From contig JAISNE010000097.1 in the NCBI GenBank assembly GCA_031276375.1, positions 1 through 7,544 on the forward strand: DNA of 7,544 nucleotides, written 5' to 3'. The position numbers were made by a program, and so were the translations under genes. Source of the stretch: Accumulibacter sp. (GTDB lineage Bacteria; Pseudomonadota; Gammaproteobacteria; Burkholderiales; Rhodocyclaceae). The notes below the pieces were generated by a model. The model did not search any database, was not told the DNA's origin, and saw only the letters and a list, made by a program, of their open reading frames with translations. Positions 6,315 through 7,544 of the stretch are shown here, piece after piece (positions within the stretch are counted from its first letter, which is position 1; each line of letters starts with the position of its first letter).

Positions 6315-7544
6315 TCAGACCGAAGCGTACAGCACGAATTCCACGAAAATAGCGTTTTTGCGGCACCAGAACCGGTATTCGGGGACCATCTCCCGCAACA
6401 GCAGCGGAATCTCCCACATGTCCGAAAGCCTGTGGTACAGACATATGGCCAGACGGGGCTTGTATTCCGTTATGATTTGCCGCGCCCCACGCAGGGCCGC
6501 CGTTTCCGCGCCTTCCACATCCATTTTGATGAAATCCGGCCTGACGGCGTTTTCCCGGCACCAGTCGTCCAGCGACGTCACCGGGACGCCGCCGTCCGCG
6601 GCCTCCACCAGCCGGGTGCCGCCGATGTTGCCGGCTTCCGTGACCATGCCCGCGCGGCCGGCGGACGCGCCCACGCCGAAGGGGACAAGGGCGATGCGGT
6701 CGGGGCCGTATTTTTCCGCGTTGGCAAGCAGATATTTTTGCGCTTCCGGGTTCGGCTCAAAGGCGTAGACTTTATCCGCGCCTTTGTTCAGCGCCCAGAC
6801 CGCCGTTTCGCCGCAACAGGCCCCGCAATCCAGAAAAACGTCTCCCGCGCGCACATCCACGGCATCGTCGTAACGGTATTGTTCCAGCACAAACACGCTG
6901 GCGTACATCGAGGGTATGACCCATTCCGAGGAAGGCTGATATTCCAACTCCGGCAGTTCTCCGGCGGCGCGCAGTTTGTCCGCGCGGGCCAGAGCGGCTT
7001 CCCACGCTTCGGGTGAAATATTGCCCGCCAGACGCAACGCGGTCGCGTCGTCCCTGAGCACCCAACGCAGCACCATGAAACGCAGTTCCCGCAGGTACCG
7101 CTCACGGCAGGCGTCGTCCTCCAGCATCGCCGAAACGCGTTCGATCTCCCGGCTGCCGGCGGCCAGTTGCGCGACTGCCTGTTCCGCCCGTTGATTGTTC
7201 AGCCGTCCGACCTCGGCGGCCAAGGAGGCGACCATGCCGCCTTCCCGTGAATTCGGGGCCGTCAGGCCGCGATCCCGCATGAGCCGGTCTATATGTCCGA
7301 TCACCTGCCGACCGGTAATCAGCCGGGTGCATTCGTATTGCCGTTCCGTTCCCTTGAAATGCGGACACCAGAAGAAATCCCGGTGGTCGAAGTTGACGGC
7401 CACCTCGTCCCAGCAGCCCGCGCAACCGTGCGTGCTATACACGCGGTACGGCGTGTGGAATTCGCAGTTCGGCAGGGAAAAGCCGCTGATCAGGATGACC
7501 GGAATCTTGCAGGCCCAGGCCAGCCAGGACAGCCCGCTGCCCAG
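6315..7544 (-). CDS. Autotransporter heptosyltransferase (TibC/Aah-like) C-terminus fused to FkbM methyltransferase, partial
   Basis: 409 residues of a gene whose 5' part lies beyond the window. The frame is open to base 7544, so the GTG at 7442 is an internal Val. Residues 1-88 resemble the C-terminal end of autotransporter O-heptosyltransferases: GSGLSWLAWA (a GT-B nucleotide-sugar-binding region), FHTPYRV, then cysteines at 41, 44, 60 and 72 in a CxxCW...WCP...YECTRLIT pattern, which in TibC binds iron. Such enzymes transfer heptose from ADP-heptose to serines of passenger domains in the cytoplasm. A helical linker (about 89-195) follows. Residues 235-400 are an FkbM-type SAM methyltransferase: motif I DVFLDCGACCGET (235-247), AFEPNPEA (261-268) and FIKMDVEGAE (338-347). 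The two activities in one chain suggest glycosylation followed by O-methylation of the sugar. The methyltransferase call is firm; the heptosyltransferase call rests on recognised motifs in a partial domain. Confidence 0.85.
   Translation of the reverse strand: MGSGLSWLAWACKIPVILISGFSLPNCEFHTPYRVYSTHGCAGCWDEVAVNFDHRDFFWCPHFKGTERQYECTRLITGRQVIGHIDRLMRDRGLTAPNSREGGMVASLAAEVGRLNNQRAEQAVAQLAAGSREIERVSAMLEDDACRERYLRELRFMVLRWVLRDDATALRLAGNISPEAWEAALARADKLRAAGELPELEYQPSSEWVIPSMYASVFVLEQYRYDDAVDVRAGDVFLDCGACCGETAVWALNKGADKVYAFEPNPEAQKYLLANAEKYGPDRIALVPFGVGASAGRAGMVTEAGNIGGTRLVEAADGGVPVTSLDDWCRENAVRPDFIKMDVEGAETAALRGARQIITEYKPRLAICLYHRLSDMWEIPLLLREMVPEYRFWCRKNAIFVEFVLYASV

Noticed and set aside
5824..6768. 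A 314-codon plus-strand frame across the intergenic gap and into the fusion gene
   Set aside because: Its first half translates repeats and its second half is antisense to the well-supported methyltransferase domain.

Overview
The window looks like chromosomal DNA of a GC-rich, Gram-negative proteobacterium. A betaproteobacterium is my best guess, from the style of the main gene and the dispersed GC-rich hairpins, but this is inference and not certain. It holds two genes that point towards each other, each flanked by repeat-rich non-coding DNA.

Positions 1-579 hold no credible gene. They start with an imperfect palindrome (1-50 against 71-120). Next come inverted arrays of a GAGGACA heptamer around a small GC hairpin (171-258), then about 220 bases without a recognisable feature, and then the leader of the first gene. 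Positions 580-5784 (+) encode a very large exported alpha-2-macroglobulin (A2M) of the bacterial YfhM type. It keeps the CVEQ thioester motif but has no lipobox cysteine, so it should be a soluble periplasmic protease trap and not a lipoprotein. Its stop codon overlaps an ATG (TAATG), the arrangement expected for a coupled downstream gene. The usual partner, the PBP1C gene pbpC, is absent: after about 30 codons the frame ends, and most of it is a long hairpin.

The 530-base convergent gap (5785-6314) is packed with hairpins of several different families, ending in a hairpin followed by six T's that may stop transcription of the A2M gene.

Positions 6315-7544 (-) hold the 3' part of a gene that runs off the window. 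Extending the frame to the window edge shows that it is not just an FkbM-type methyltransferase. The upstream part matches the C-terminal end of an autotransporter heptosyltransferase of the TibC/Aah type, including its four-cysteine metal-binding motif. The product therefore appears to be a heptosyltransferase-methyltransferase fusion that could glycosylate a surface autotransporter and methylate the product.

The two genes show no sign of working together in a pathway. Both concern the cell envelope: periplasmic defence on one side, surface-protein glycosylation on the other. The second gene is visibly lower in GC and uses codons the A2M gene avoids, which suggests a different history.
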